From positions 21,140,760 to 21,204,759 of the forward strand of contig CM077824.1 in NCBI GenBank assembly GCA_039720395.1: a stretch of 64,000 nt of DNA. Reading direction: 5' to 3'. Origin of the DNA: Liquidambar formosana (Eukaryota; Streptophyta; Magnoliopsida; Saxifragales; Altingiaceae). Positions 12,101 through 23,953 of the stretch are shown here, one piece after another (position 1 is the stretch's first letter; every line of letters starts with the position of its first letter). A model generated the notes under the pieces. That model saw only the letters and a program-made list of their open reading frames with translations, was not told the DNA's origin and ran no database searches. Made by a program: the position numbers and the translations under genes.

Positions 12101-12540
12101 TTTCTCTGAGGGGTATCTAACCACGTTAAAATCACCCACAATGCGCCAAGGGCTAGATTAGCCCCTTTTGAAAGCTTTTAATTCCGGCCACAGCCATCTC
12201 TCATCATGTACATCACACGGGCCATACACCCTTGAAAGAGCCCACTTTGTGCCATTATCTGTGCTGTGAAGACAACACGGGATAGAGAATTTGCCCACCT
12301 TAGTATCCATTTTAACAAAATGACATGAATCTCAATTAATTATGATCCCACTTGTTGTGCCTCACCTCCAATTCCTCCCATTCCACAACTCAACATTCCT
12401 ATAAATCTCTAATAACTCCCCTTCTCAAGTTCAACATTTTGGTTTCTTGAAATATCTTAATGTTCACTTTCTATTATTTTACAACCACTTTAATACTCAG
12501 CCCCTTCATCGGACCATTCAATCCTCGCACATTCTAGGAA
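9158..12540 (-). pseudogene. LINE ORF2 (endonuclease, reverse transcriptase, zf-RVT), disrupted
   Basis: The endonuclease begins near 12540 with an S-W-NVRGLNGP-type motif whose tryptophan codon is a stop (12534-12536). Its GDFN motif is encoded by 12125-12136. A linker with EEVTEEE-like acidic residues (11168-11410) leads to RT blocks: [19 protein letters not shown] and [10 protein letters not shown] (10801-11097), then [10 protein letters not shown] and RGIRQ (10604-10837), then the catalytic YADD at 10489-10500. The C-terminal zf-RVT domain (9158-9418) has FTWTAVW, CVMCRKDPESVDHLLFYC. It is a dead copy. Confidence 0.9.
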
Positions 12541-12720
12541 AAAATGTGCATTAAACAACCTCTCACATCTTTTCACCCCCTAAAAACTCCCTCACTGTTC
12601 CCCATCATTGCTAAAAATTTTATCATGATTTATCAACCACTCCAATCTACGTAACTCCCTTCTAGCTTTGTAAATTGACCTCTCCCCCTTCTTGGCAGCT
12701 GAGACTATCCAAGTAGACCT

Positions 12721-14712
12721 CTATCTGTTTTCAATAGCAATAAAGAGTCTCATAGCATCCTCCTCGTTACCCACACATGAAATCCCCAAGAATTTGCTCA
12801 TATTTTTTGTTCTCCTAAGCAACCACTCCGAAGTCTCTTGTTGGCGCTCCCTCTGATACGTTGAATCATTGTGATATTCCAACATTAACACATTTTTAAC
12901 ATCCCTGGTCCTAAAACGCTTACCAGTGTAATGGAGTGGTTCTTCTGAAATCTCACTCTTTACCTCACTTTTACCATCTCTTGCCCTTCCTTCTATATAA
13001 AACTCATCTCCCCCACCATCAAATAAAATTTCCCTTGCAGTAGCATCCATCTGCCAACTCTCACAGCCCATAATACAACCATCTCCAAATGTCATTCTAA
13101 TTTTGCTTCCCCCCCCCCCCCCCCCCCAATCCTATCTTTGTCTTCAACTAGACCCTCATTGGAATGTCTCTGATAGTCACCCTAGAGAGAGGGGCCTCTA
13201 CGCCGACACCGTTTTCCCCTTCCTTGACATCCCGTCCCAATTATATGTTTTCCTCCCATCTTGTGCAACAGGTTGAAGTAGTGGGCTGGAAATAATTCTT
13301 ATACTCACCTGATGGCCCAACTTCTTTGACAACCAAGCCCAAACTTTCCTGGACTCCCACATTAATCTGAACATCCTACATAATAGGCTTATTATTCTCT
13401 CCTAAGATGCTAAACCTGTTTTTGGGTTGATAAACCATCTTAGGACCAGACACATAAGCCTCACCCTGAGTCTTAAGCCCCCGGCTCACCTCCACCCTTC
13501 AGTTATTTTGATTATGTTGTCCCTTTCATTCCTCTTTAGTTATATGGCCCAAACAGACCCCTATACGTCCTTGGGCCCTTATGCCGCAACTCGACTGAGC
13601 CCAACCCAACTGTTCAAATTTCGAATTTGTACTAGGGTTTGGTCTTTGAACACCCCACCTACCAAAAATCCACGAAGGACCACATATATACCCCCTTGGG
13701 ACGGTCTTGATTCTTCCATGTGCCCCAACCTTTACAGACGTGAAGCAAACCCCAAGTCATCATTTCCATCCTACCCTCTTTACGCATGTAGGCACACGCT
13801 ATTCTTCAATTGGAACCACTTCTCCAACCCCCACGCTGCCCTCAGCCACATTCTCTCTCCATCGACAACAAAGAGACCCCTCTTTCTTCTCTGATCCAGG
13901 CTTTAAAATCAAAGTCCCATCCGTCTACTACAACAAACTTAGGTAGGCTTCCAATCCTTCTAATTATAACCCTTAGAAGCTATGGCGATGCTATGGGTTC
14001 AGAGACAACAGAAAGAAATCCACCACAGGTTTCTTATAGTGGTGAAAATATCGTGGCACCACAAATGCAGTGGTAACCCCTCCACTCTCAGCCACCAATC
14101 ATTTTTGATCTCTTAACTCTTTGGGTTGACAACCATAGTACAACACCCTTCGAGCTTCAGATTCCGATAGAAACCAGAACAAGAACAGATCTCCTTGAAT
14201 ACAAGAAACCCTAGCACTTGATGGAACCTTCCAAACCCTATTAGCCTGACACTACTTCAATCGATCCACTTTCCCTTTAAGTCTTCCAACTAGGCATTGT
14301 CGGAGGAAATGAATTCTTTCCTTAATGCTAGTGTTTTTTGGCTTGATGGTTAATTTTCCTCCTTTCAATTTGATTGAGCAATCTCTACCTAATGGAAAAG
14401 GGGCAACCTCAGCAATCGTGCAATAGTTTTTTACGATCCCCGTTGCTCTTCTTGCCTTACCGGTGACAACTTTGGATCGTTGACAAATGCCTCACTAGTA
14501 GAAGAAACCTACCTACGCAAGATCCCAACCACCCTGACCATTAAACCCGACCACCACACACATCTATTTCCCCCTCTATGAGAAGAACAACGAACGAGAT
14601 ATTGACCATAGTTGTTTGTGCGATAGTCTAGCCAAAATGTACATCCTTCTTCTTCCCATTTCTTGACACTAAGAGACCTCCTATAATTGTGTTGAAATCC
14701 TAAAAGATCCAT
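12721..14712 (-). pseudogene. LINE ORF1/linker region, disrupted
   Basis: A 124-residue frame (12721-13095) ends with SEWLLRRTKNMSKFLGISC and EEDAMRLF, which resembles the region just before the endonuclease in plant LINEs. A 67-residue frame (14509-14712) includes FWLDYRTNNYGQYLVRC, plausibly the start of the ORF1 RNA-binding protein. The stretch between is broken and I did not find its zinc knuckle. A C19 tract interrupts it at 13109-13127. Confidence 0.55.
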
Positions 14713-15181
14713 TCAACCCCTCTTTTACCTACGAGGATGTATTGAGAGAAACCCCTCCCCTTCTAAACAATCTGCACCTCGTTCCCTACCCTAATCAGGT
14801 TAAAAGTCTCCGTATCGACCTAGACGATCCTCCACTCCTCCATTTAAGAGAGGAATTGAACGGAAGCAAGAATTACAATCTAAAATGCCTCCGATCCCAC
14901 AGTTTATCCAGAGACCTTCAAAAAGTCTAGTACAATACCAAATTTATGAGGAGTCCAGTAATGTCTTAATTTTAAAGCTGTTAAAAATTGGAAATCAGTT
15001 TTTGGAGCTCAAAAAGCTTTCAAATGAATAAATTGGATGTATGGGTTATAGTGTAATGGAATGTCTGCCATTTCTCCAAGGTCTTTATTGTTGTTTACTA
15101 TTTCTAAAATTATAAGGACTATATTAATAGATGCCAATATTTGGGTTTCCTTCTTAGAATGACTAAAATGTTGATGATAAT

Positions 15182-15672
15182 CTATGAAGCACGGATATGG
15201 ATGCGGGATACGGATACCTAAAGAAAGTTTAAAACATTTACAAAATCAATTAATATACAAGAATAAATATCCAAAGAACACATCCATAAGTATCAACCAT
15301 GTTCATCATTCATTAAAAAAAAATAATAATAAAAAAGACCCAGAATGACAACAACATTACAAAATATCCAAAAAACACATCCAAGGGTTTTCCTACGAGA
15401 GATATAGATTGGAAAGAGAACAAAGATGAGAATTAAAATGGGTTATTTTTTTTATCGTAGTATGGTATTGTGTATTTCTAAATTTATATTAAAACCCCCG
15501 ATTATTTAAAAAACAAATCCCAAACGGATCCATTGCGTATCCGATGACATGGCATTATTTGTTATAGTTCCAATACATACGGTGAGTGTGGGATATGTAT
15601 CGGTGAGTATCCAAGATGTATTGGTATCTGATACGGATTTGTTGGGAGTCTTAAAGTATCCGTGCGTCATAG
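15182..15672. mobile_element. Small TIR element (491 bp) with 8-bp target duplication
   Basis: Ends read CTATGAAGCACGGATA on the left and, inverted, CTATGACGCACGGATA on the right. The 8-bp direct repeat ATGATAAT flanks it exactly (15174-15181 and 15673-15680). The interior repeats GGATACGGATAC-like words and has no coding capacity. It sits in the methyltransferase intron, about 290 bp before the exon. Confidence 0.8.
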
Positions 15673-15962
15673 ATGATAATTTAACTCATTTACAGAAAAA
15701 AAAAATTTCAACTAGATTCCCAATTCCTTGATAATGAAATTTATTTTACTTTATACGATATGATGGATACAACAGCAAAAGGATGTTTGTACTATTCATG
15801 GTGTTTGCCTTCATAGTCTAAGAATTAGAGATAGTTAATTGGGCTATTGACTAATGGTATAGGATTACTTATATGACCTTTTTTAATGTAAGTGTTCCAT
15901 GCTTTTGCAATTTCTATCTGCACTTCATTACTTGTATTATCATTGACTTTCCTTTCAAGCAG

Positions 15963-18149
15963 TGCAGGGATTACAGGAGGCTTTTCTATGTGTGGTGGCG
16001 ACTTTGTGGAGGTTTATAGTGATCCAAGCCAAGTAGGTGGGAAAAATTGCATTACTTCCTTTTTCTTTTTTTCTTTTTTCCCTCTTATTTATTTATTTAA
16101 TTATGTGGAACCCCCTCTTATTTTCTTTATTTGCTGTAAATGATGCAGAGAATAAGTAATACTAAGTACTACAAAAAGCTTTGGAGACATTTTGGTAGCA
16201 AGTAATGAATGTATTGGTTTTTTTTTTTTTTTTTTTTTTTTTGGGGGGGGGGGGGGGGGGAACTCTTTAGCTGTTGTTAACTAATAAGGACCACAGTTTC
16301 AACATACTAATTCAGTTCTTATGACGTTACTGTTCAAATATGGTTGTTCTAAATTTCTGACGTTTTTATATTTGGTCAGAAATGCATAAATACTGTCAAA
16401 CCAAGACATTAATTAACTTAGAATGGATATTTGAACTCCAATTGCAGGACTGTTTCAACCAATTTTCGTTTATCTTCTTTGAGTTCACAGTTTTACTGTC
16501 GGTCTAAGCGCATTTAGTAATTGTTTAGTCTAAAAGTTGTTGCTTGTTAGTTTCGCAATCAAAGCTATCCGAGTTATTCGCCCAATAGTGATAATATCAG
16601 CAGTAATGGTCACTGTAAGTTGGAATTAGACTTTTTCCTTCCCATCTAAACAAGTCAAATTCCAGCCATAGTTGTCAAATTGTCTTGGTGGGCCTCAGTT
16701 CAGGTAGAAAGCATCAATAATTGCCACAACGATTGCAAACATCACAGCTAACACCAGAGAGATAAGAACAATATATGCATTAATGCATATTATGGAACTT
16801 ATTTGGCAGTAATATGATTCGCTTCTGAATTGCAGTATTGTTAGACATGCATGCTTAGTTAGGAAAACAGTAGTGCTATATTTTTGTCTTGCTGGTGGTA
16901 AAAATTGCCTTGAAAATCAATTCCACTCTTGCACACCCTTGCGCAGATATATGCTGAAGTAGATTGAATACCATACTTATCTTTTGAATTAAATTGATGT
17001 GGTACTTGCAGGAGTTTGGGATGCAGTCGTGACCTGTTTCTTCCTTGATACAGCACACAACATTGTCGAATACATTGAAATCTTAAGCCGAATTCTCAAA
17101 GATGGAGGAGTAAGTTCCTTCAAGATTTTTGGATCAGTTTTTGATTTTCTTCACTCATGCCTTTCTGAATACCTATTTGATTGGATGACAGGTCTGGATA
17201 AATTTGGGACCCCTACTTTATCACTTTGCCGATATGTATGGCCAAGAGGATGTAAGCTTCTTTCTTTCAAAGCACTCACTCACGCATGTGTGCTATTAGC
17301 GCTGGATTTGGTGACAGATCTATGGATTTCCTTTGTTTTTGTTTTTTTTTTTCCCTCCTCCAGGAGATGTCCATTGAACTTAGTTTGGAAGATGTGAAAA
17401 GGGTTGCTTCACATTATGGATTTTCGTTGGAGGTAATTTGAACTAGAATCTTTAATGTTTTCTGCATCTGCAAATGAGAATATTAACATTAGGTTTGCAT
17501 TACAGAAAGAAAGTACAGTTGAGACAACTTACACCACAAATCCTCGATCGATGATGCAAGTAAGCTTCTACCCTATGCACAGGATTTCTTTCCGTTTTCA
17601 ATCCCTTTCTATTCTTTTATTTGAATTAATGGGATCTACAAGTTATTGGCTAAATTATATCTGTGGCTGCATGCTGCTGACCACAGATGTGGCAGATGTA
17701 GAGGGATTACTACCCACTATTGAAGCTGGCAAAGGTCTGGACTTCTTTGGGTTCAGGTTGGGTCGGGGTCAGGATTTCCCATAATTGGTCAACCTAGACT
17801 GACCCTGCTAACCAATAGATTTTAATAATATTTGTAATTTATAATTGAGAAAAGTAGTAATTGGGTTGGATGTGAGCCAAAAATGACCTGAAGGATTCGA
17901 GTCAGATTTTGCCAGTTCCACTTGATCATATCAGTATGTGCCACCTGGAATTTCCTCCACGAGAAGGTGTTAACAGTTATTGAGTATTGTAGTATTATAA
18001 AAGTATTGATGCTTTTTGTTAAGAATAGAAGCATTGACCCTTCAGGCGTCTTTTAAGTTTCATCTTTTTTGCAGAACCGATACTACGCTGCATTTTGGAC
18101 TATGAGAAAGAAACCAGCAACGACTACAGAGCAGCATGACACACCATAA
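15963..18149 (+). CDS. N2227-like / carnosine N-methyltransferase-type protein, C-terminal exons
   Basis: Six exons are resolved by splice sites and an unbroken reading frame: 15963-16036, 17012-17109, 17192-17251, 17364-17432, 17506-17559 and 18075-18149 (TAA), each bordered by AG and GT. They encode about 142 residues with the family landmarks AGITGGFSMCGGDFVEVY, WDAVVTCFFLDTAHN, YIEILSRILKDGG, WINLGPLLYHF, LSLEDVKRVASHYGF, TTYTTNPRSMMQNRYY and FWTMRK. Animal members transfer a methyl group from S-adenosylmethionine to carnosine; the plant substrate is not known to me. The Rossmann-fold N-terminal part must lie upstream of the window, since no earlier exon is recognisable in 1-15962. The frame is clean, so the gene is probably functional despite a TE-filled intron. 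Confidence 0.9.
16218..16260. repeat. T25-G18 homopolymer junction
   Basis: A T run directly followed by a G run, in intron 1 of the visible part of the methyltransferase gene. A similar T/G junction lies at 6775-6815. Confidence 0.9.
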
Positions 18150-18252
18150 ACACCCCATGGTATTTCAGGGTTTCAAATTACAGTTCTTTCTCAAGTGGAT
18201 TGTTGCACAAGATAAGCTACCTTGTGATCCCTTTTTTCAAAATGGCGATTCA

Positions 18253-18258
18253 AATAAA
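18253..18258 (+). terminator. Poly(A) signal of the methyltransferase gene
   Basis: AATAAA about 100 bases after the TAA stop, within AT-rich sequence. Confidence 0.5.
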
Positions 18259-18259
18259 T

Positions 18260-19641
18260 CTATTGTGAAATTTCATAGTAGTATTAGCCTATAAATAATT
18301 ATTTTATACATCAATTTATATACGAATTCAGAGGCGTTCTGTTTGTTTGTGCACACTTGAATTCATTTCATTCCAAAAGTGGTACTTTTAATCTTTTTAT
18401 TTTTTATTTTTTATTTTTTAATATTCTTCGGCTATGTAAACCAAGAGGTACTTTTAATCTACTTGCTATTCTTTTAGTGCTAAAATTTGTCTTTGCTGTT
18501 TTTATGAACCTGAAAGTCCATTAGCAGCATAACAGAGGAAGATGATGTACAGTAGTAATTACATGTAGCACCATCTTAGTTTCTGATGGTCTGCCGGAGA
18601 ATCATTTATTCCTTGGGTTCTTACCAAAGGTTTCGTCAGCAATTTTCACTCATCCAAGAGTAAGTAATCAAGACCCCTCCCAAAAAGTTATTTTCTTGTA
18701 CCCACACAGCCAAAAAAGAGAGAACAAACAAACAAAAACTAAAAAAACTATTAGGGTTTTGTCACCGGATATGCATATATAAGTACCAAGGACCATACCA
18801 CTAAGGGTATAGTATAATTATCCCCTGGGGTTTGTCTAAAATACAAGGGATATCTCCTCTATTTTCAAAAATTAAACCATTCTCTCCTATCACTATTGTT
18901 GGTTTAATGTCGTTAAAATTATTAACAATTATTATTGATTTATGTTTTTACCCTATAGTATATGTTAGATGTCCACGTGGGCAGCTCAACTCCCACTCCG
19001 AAGTATTGTCTGTTTTGGGCCCAACACGTTAGCTGTCCTTTTGGGCTTGTCCTTTTGGACTTTAAGCCCAAAAGGTGCCTCTCTCAAAAAGAGTGTCAAA
19101 TACCATGTAATAAGCTTATCCTAGGTGTCAACCGCATCCGATGTAAGATACTAACATCCCAACCTCAGCATAGGCACAACCTTGGTCTTGATGCTAATGT
19201 TTGACATGCGGCCCAAACCCTAACCTTGAACTATTGTCCTCTTTTGGACTTGCTCATCAGTCGGTCTCATGGGTTTGTCCTTCTAAACTTTAAGCCCAAA
19301 AGCGGCTCTCTTTGAAGGTTCATACGTTTTATAAGCCTATCCTCAAGAGATTATGTTTTTCTTTAGAAAATTTATATTTTGAAGCCAATGTTCTCTCTCT
19401 CTCTCTTAGTTTTTTTTTTTTTGGCTGCGAATAAAATTAACCATACATTCATACATAGTCCTAGGGCCGCTTGGGTATAGAACCCCTCTAAGATTCGTAG
19501 TTATAATATTACTAGTTCAATATGAGGATTGGTGTCGATGGTCCTGGTGTCTAGTGGCATGTCTCATCCCAATAGAGATATAGGTTTTGCGATGTTTTGG
19601 TTTCAACTCCCCTTGTGTGTGTACTATTTTTTGGCTGAAAC

Positions 19642-19672
<31 letters not shown>

Positions 19673-20433
19673 AAGAAGAAGAAGAAGAAAGAGGAGAGGA
19701 AGAAAAGAAAGAAAAAAAAAAAAAAAAATGAGGATTGGCTAAAATAGTAAATGGAGTAGACATTGCGTATCCTTTCTTGACTACTCCATGCCCACTTTTG
19801 TTCGCCTTACAGTAGGTCAACATAACCTCCCAATTCATCCTGAGAAGTGTGAAAGCTTCCCGCAATCATGTATAATCACACCATATGGGTGATGAAGCTC
19901 ATCACGGTCAGTTGAAAAAAGATAGAAAACATCTTGTGCATCCACTCTCACTTGTCATGTGTGTTTGGCATATCGATTGGGAGAGCTCAAAAGGCTTTTT
20001 AGGAGCTAAAAGTCAATTTACATATTTTAAAAGTGTTTGGTAAATCATTTTAAAGGCTTTTTACAAAACGTTATTTCTTCTAAAAGGCAAATTGGGAAGT
20101 AACTTTTCAAAATGCCAATTTAAAAAGGGCAAAATCCAAATTTATCTTTATTTTCTAAATTTTTTTGACACAAAATGATTTTCAAAATATGCGTTTACCA
20201 AACATAAACTTTCTTTCAAATGTCTTTTTATCCCACAATCATGAGTTAGTTGAAGCGTATCCGCCCACCATCCCCATCCCCCTCCAAAAAAGCTCAAATA
20301 TCACACTAGTGCTTCGGCCCACATTCCGTATAAAGCCCAAAATGCATTTCCCATCATGGTTTTCTAGGGATGAGCCATTCGTGTTTAGTACGGCCCAAAG
20401 GGGTGCGGGTCCAACCAACGTAATGGCAAGCCA
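18260..20433. other. Intergenic, repeat-derived
   Basis: No gene is seen. Two related segments near 19020-19110 and 19255-19345 share CTTTAAGCCCAAAAG and a CCTATCCT-like ending, a diverged duplication about 240 bp apart. The segment 19960-20215 has weak inverted ends (GTGTTTGG / CCAAACAT) and may be a degraded MITE. CT and A-rich simple repeats occur at 19391-19404 and 19642-19729. Confidence 0.4.
19535..19670 (+). mobile_element. tRNA-derived SINE with poly(A) tail
   Basis: An A-box-like GGTGTCTAGTGGC (19546-19558) and a B-box-like GGTTTCAACTCC (19599-19610) are about 45 bp apart, as in a pol III promoter, followed after a short body by A29 (19642-19670). No clover-leaf tRNA is intact. Confidence 0.55.
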
Positions 20434-20441
20434 ATATCTTG

Positions 20442-21277
20442 TAGGGATGTACGCGGGTCGGTTTGGAGCAGTTTAAGGATAAAATACCAATCAATCCACT
20501 AATAGTGGGTTATAAAATTTTTAACCTGTTGTCAAACCGTATGTGTTAAAAACCGGTGGGTTGGTTGATTTTTAGGCGGTTTGTCTTCAACGGTTTGGGC
20601 GGGTTTGGCGGTTTCTATCATGCCATTTTTAATTGGGCATTTTTTAATATATTGGGTCTTAATCGATGAGTTGTAAATAAATTCAAAAAATTTAACCATT
20701 TTAGTTTGTTATGTAAAGCTTGATACACACTTTTACAATATCTTAATACCAAAGAAGTAAATTAATTATGACTTTGTAAGAATAAACACCTAATCAATGT
20801 AGATGAAATTAGAGATAGTTAATGTTAAATGAACTTCGAATCTTACTGGAAGAACCAAAATATAGCAACCTAACAAAGTAGCAATAAGAAATAGCAAAAT
20901 ACACTAATATGCAACCCAATTCCGTGTTTTAGAATGGGGATTTGGGTATGTGAATCGTGTCATATTAATGAGTTGATGTGCATCGTTTGGGGACTTGGGA
21001 ATTTAAGGCCTAAGGTTATCTATTTGGCCATCAAGAATTGTTATAAGAAGATTTCTTTATTCAATTTTTATAATTTTATACATATGTTGTTAAAGGCGGG
21101 TCGATTTGGTTTATTAATGGTTTGACAACGTTTAACCCGTCAACCAAATTAAACCGCCGATCTTATTGCTCAATCCACTCAAACCGTGCCGCCTAACCTC
21201 TCAAACCGCTTGGGTTGGTGCGCTATGGAGCAGATTGGTTTGGTTTGACAGATTGGACAGTTTTTTGCACATCTCTA
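20442..21277. mobile_element. Non-autonomous hAT element with 8-bp target duplication
   Basis: Ends read TAGGGATGTACGCGGG on the left and, inverted, TAGAGATGTGCAAAAA on the right. The exact 8-bp repeat ATATCTTG flanks it (20434-20441 and 21278-21285). Subterminal regions are rich in GGTTTG/CAAACC words in both orientations (20455-20620 and 21085-21260), typical of hAT transposase-binding repeats. No transposase frame. 836 bp. Confidence 0.88.
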
Positions 21278-21285
21278 ATATCTTG

Positions 21286-21713
21286 ATTTCTTTTTATAAA
21301 TTTATAAACTAAGAAGGGCAGCTATTGCAGCTCCTTGAGTTTAGTTGTAAACCCTAGTATGGTTATGGTTATGAATGCTTATAGATGCTTAATTGAAACT
21401 CATCAGTTAAGCATTAAAAAGTTTCGGTGACTATTTCGGCTAATCCAGCCAACGTACTGGCAAGCCCATATTTCCAAGGCCTCAAGTTTTGCAATTTTGT
21501 TGATCATGAGTTGAAATTAAACGTGCTGAAGAGATCATGCATGTCTTAATCCCTAGCACGTACTTTTTACAATACCAATTTTTTGTCATCCAATTCTCAT
21601 ATTCACAGATCCAAAAACTGAATTTTGGAGGGAAATTGACCTTGATATTTACGTAGCATATAGTGATCCGGTGGTCCAAGTTTAACCTAGAGTAACTTGA
21701 TATATATATATAT
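21286..21713. other. Intergenic stretch, nothing recognised
   Basis: AT-rich, no open frame with similarity, no clear repeat structure. Confidence 0.4.
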
Positions 21714-21940
21714 AGGATGATGATTAGCTAAGCATGTGCTGATATAACTTATATCAAAACTCACATTGAGAGTAGTATCTTGTACATTAGTGGGATATGA
21801 GGTACATTAGACAAATGCAAGGGGTACAACCCCCAATGCATGGTACTGATATTACTTATATATATCAACATGTGTTGATGGAAACATAGATATATATATA
21901 TATATATATATATATCTATATATATATATATATATATATA
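21714..21940. mobile_element. Truncated micron-like MITE abutting a (TA)n tract
   Basis: 21714-21890 matches the left part of the element at 46094-46572: GGATGATGATTAG, GCATGTGCTGATATAAC, ATTAGTGGGATATGAGG, AAGGGGTACAACCCCC. The right inverted terminus is missing and is replaced by a TA microsatellite (21889-21940). Confidence 0.7.
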
Positions 21941-22105
21941 GTTATTTTCTTACGAAGTTAACCTAACTTAATTTTACGTTAAGTCACCCTCCAAAATTTT
22001 ATCTCTGGTTTTTATTTTTCAAAATCAACCATTGGTTTAGATCTACTTCATGCTAAGGTCATGCATACTAAAAATCAAGTTAATCTGAGATTAAGAACTA
22101 TGTCA
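21941..22105. mobile_element. One arm of a MITE related to 30525-30910
   Basis: Shares CTTACGAAGTTAAC, GTTAAGTCACC, TTAGATCTACTTCAT and AATCAAGTTAATCTGAG with both arms of the element at 30525-30910. Only one arm is present here. Confidence 0.6.
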
Positions 22106-22109
22106 TTCA

Positions 22110-22399
22110 TAAATGTCCAAAATGAGCTCATTATCCTATCTATACATATATATTGGTAATTTAGTTAAAATCCTTGTTCTTTTTTTCTTTTTCTTTTTTG
22201 GTTTATATTTTTGCTATGTTTTTTTGTTTTGGTTTTGGTTTTGGTTTTGGTTTTGGTTTTTGTCTTTCTTTTGTTTTTGTTTTTTGTTTTTTTTTTCTTT
22301 ACACAAATCATGATGCATCTCCAAACCTGTAACTTCTTTAGCATTAGTCACCGAAACTTACAGATGCTTAACTGAATATGAACTTGTAGCCAAACAAGG

Positions 22400-22446
<47 letters not shown>

Positions 22447-22782
22447 AATTATGGAGCTGTTTCATATTAAATTTAATCACTCTCATCTCTCTCTCTCTCT
22501 CTCTCTCAATTGACATCAAACGTTTCGAAAGGAAAACTAATGCTATAATACCATTAGTAATAATAAAACAAATTAACTACTGAATCAATTGACATCAAAC
22601 GTTTCAAAGCATCTATCTTTCCCACATTTTTCCTAACTTCAATTCATAGTTTCCCTAAATCTCCACCCTTTTCCTCTCCCAATCCACAAGCTAGCCTCCT
22701 TCAAAACCTCTCTAAACTAGCACTAATACCAAAAACCCTTCAAGCGATTACCATGGTAGCAAAGTGACCAAATACCCTTCCA
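22110..22782. repeat. Low-complexity stretch upstream of the EC1-like gene
   Basis: Contains about six TTTTGG units (22222-22262), an A45 tract (22400-22444) and a CT repeat (about 22485-22507). CAATTGACATCAAACG occurs twice (near 22507 and 22586). The last 200 bases are pyrimidine-rich and may be the 5' region of the EC1-like gene. Confidence 0.6.
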
Positions 22783-23067
22783 ATGACACAGATGGTCATA
22801 GCATGCGTAGTACTGTTCGTCCCATCAGGGTTAGTCCAGGCGGTACTACCAGGACTAGATATTTCACAGTGCTGGTTATCTCTTTACAACGTTGAAGGCG
22901 CGCGTGTAGTTGAGATTGTCATGTCTCTTTCTAGTCCTCAAATTGGCAAAATTGGTACAGCTTGTTGCAAGGCAATAACTGAGATTAACAAAAATTGCTA
23001 GCCCAATATGTTTCCCATCATCCCAATCAATCTTCCCTCGCTCATGAGCTTCTGCTCCCGCAACTAA
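22783..23067 (+). pseudogene. EC1/prolamin-like small secreted Cys-rich protein, premature stop
   Basis: The frame from ATG 22783 begins with a hydrophobic signal-like segment (MVIACVVLFVPSGLVQA). The prolamin-like pattern of egg-cell-secreted proteins follows: SQCWLSLYNVEG, then IGKIGTACCKAITEI and KNC. In the family the next residue is tryptophan (CWP.MFP). Here the codon is TAG (22999-23001), after which the same frame continues with PNMFPIIPINLPSLMSFC to TAA at 23065-23067. The protein would therefore lose its last cysteine. EC1 proteins are secreted by the egg cell and act in sperm activation. The gene is either a recent pseudogene or makes a truncated product. Confidence 0.75.
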
Positions 23068-23673
23068 AGGAATTGGAACAAGCACCATGAGATCCATGAC
23101 CAAGATATTTTCATGGGCTATAATTGGAACTAAAGAGATAAAGAAGTGCAGCATTTAACCTCTTTTTTATTTTTTTTTTTAATTCACGCCTTAATGGCTA
23201 GTGATCAATAAGATTTACTTTGATTTTTTTGCTTAGGTTAGATGAGAAAGATGATTATTGGTATGGTGTTTTTAAGGGCCGTCTTTTGTTTTTTGGTAAT
23301 CTATATTTTGCTAGCCAACAACATGTGCTTATGGTTTTTGCCTTTAATCAAATATATGCTTTGCGTTCCCAGAAGGAGATCAGCTCTCTGAGAGAGTCTG
23401 TTTGGGCCTTTTGATCACATAATTATGTTTATAAAAATTATGGGCAGCCGGAATTCGGATGTTCCAATAGACACGAGGTGTATCTATCATCTTCACCTTT
23501 GGGTAAGGCCAAAATGCGATAATCAGTTATCAACTTATCATTTTCATTTTTCAATTCGCTCTTCCTCTTATATTCCATCGTTTGAGTGCCACTAACAGCA
23601 TATTTTCAAGCAATACTGGGACAGTAATTTTACGCTTAGTTGAAATACTATGAGCAGGATAGAGTCAATATTG
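23068..23673. other. Intergenic; one 64-codon frame of unknown nature
   Basis: A frame at 23220-23414 (MIFLLRLDEKDDYW...) shows no domain I recognise and its composition looks like chance. Nothing else supported. Confidence 0.35.
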
Positions 23674-23953
23674 AGGGGAAATTCTTTGGTACCCACAAAA
23701 AAATTGAAAAAAAATAAAAATAAAAAAGAAGAAGAAGAGGGTACCGTACCTTAAGTGGTCGAATAGATTTTGTGGTAACTTCATCATATTTGTGGTAACC
23801 AATAACTTGGTCGCACTTGTAGTAGCTAGTTGTCACAAATATGATGATGTTATGAGAAAATGTGATAATTAAATTGCCACTTTTGGGTATAGTACCCCAA
23901 ATTTTTTATTTTATTTTATTTTTTTGTGAGTACCACAGAAGCACCCAAATTCT
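23674..23953. mobile_element. Foldback MITE, about 280 bp
   Basis: Left arm (GGTACCCACAAAAAAA, later CATCATATTTGTGG) is largely complementary to the right arm (GACAAATATGATGATG-like, later TTTTTTGTGAGTACC). The arms fold around a centre near 23810. No coding capacity. Target duplication not resolved. Confidence 0.45.

Larger units (their letters stand above)
8905..14935 (-). mobile_element. Plant L1-type LINE, near full length, decayed
   Basis: On the minus strand the recognisable order is an ORF1-like region, an apurinic-type endonuclease, a reverse transcriptase and a terminal zf-RVT domain, ending in a short A tail (T8 on plus at 8905-8912). Many stops and frame changes are present. The 3' end is well placed by the A tail; the 5' end is my estimate, a little beyond the ORF1-like frame that ends at 14712. 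I could not identify the target-site duplication. Confidence 0.88.

Noticed and set aside
13427..13894. 155-codon plus-strand frame
   Set aside because: Low-information Pro/Leu/Ser composition and antisense to the LINE ORF1 region; no domain seen.
15892..16143. 83-codon frame starting with a signal peptide-like run
   Set aside because: Only the middle (from 15963 to 16036) is a real exon; the N-terminal part is intron read-through before the splice acceptor.
22113..22313. TTTTGG repeat as telomere-like sequence
   Set aside because: Plant telomere repeat is TTTAGGG; this is a short low-complexity tract, and the frame over it is F/W-rich noise.
22876..23154. 92-codon minus-strand frame
   Set aside because: Antisense to the EC1-like sequence.
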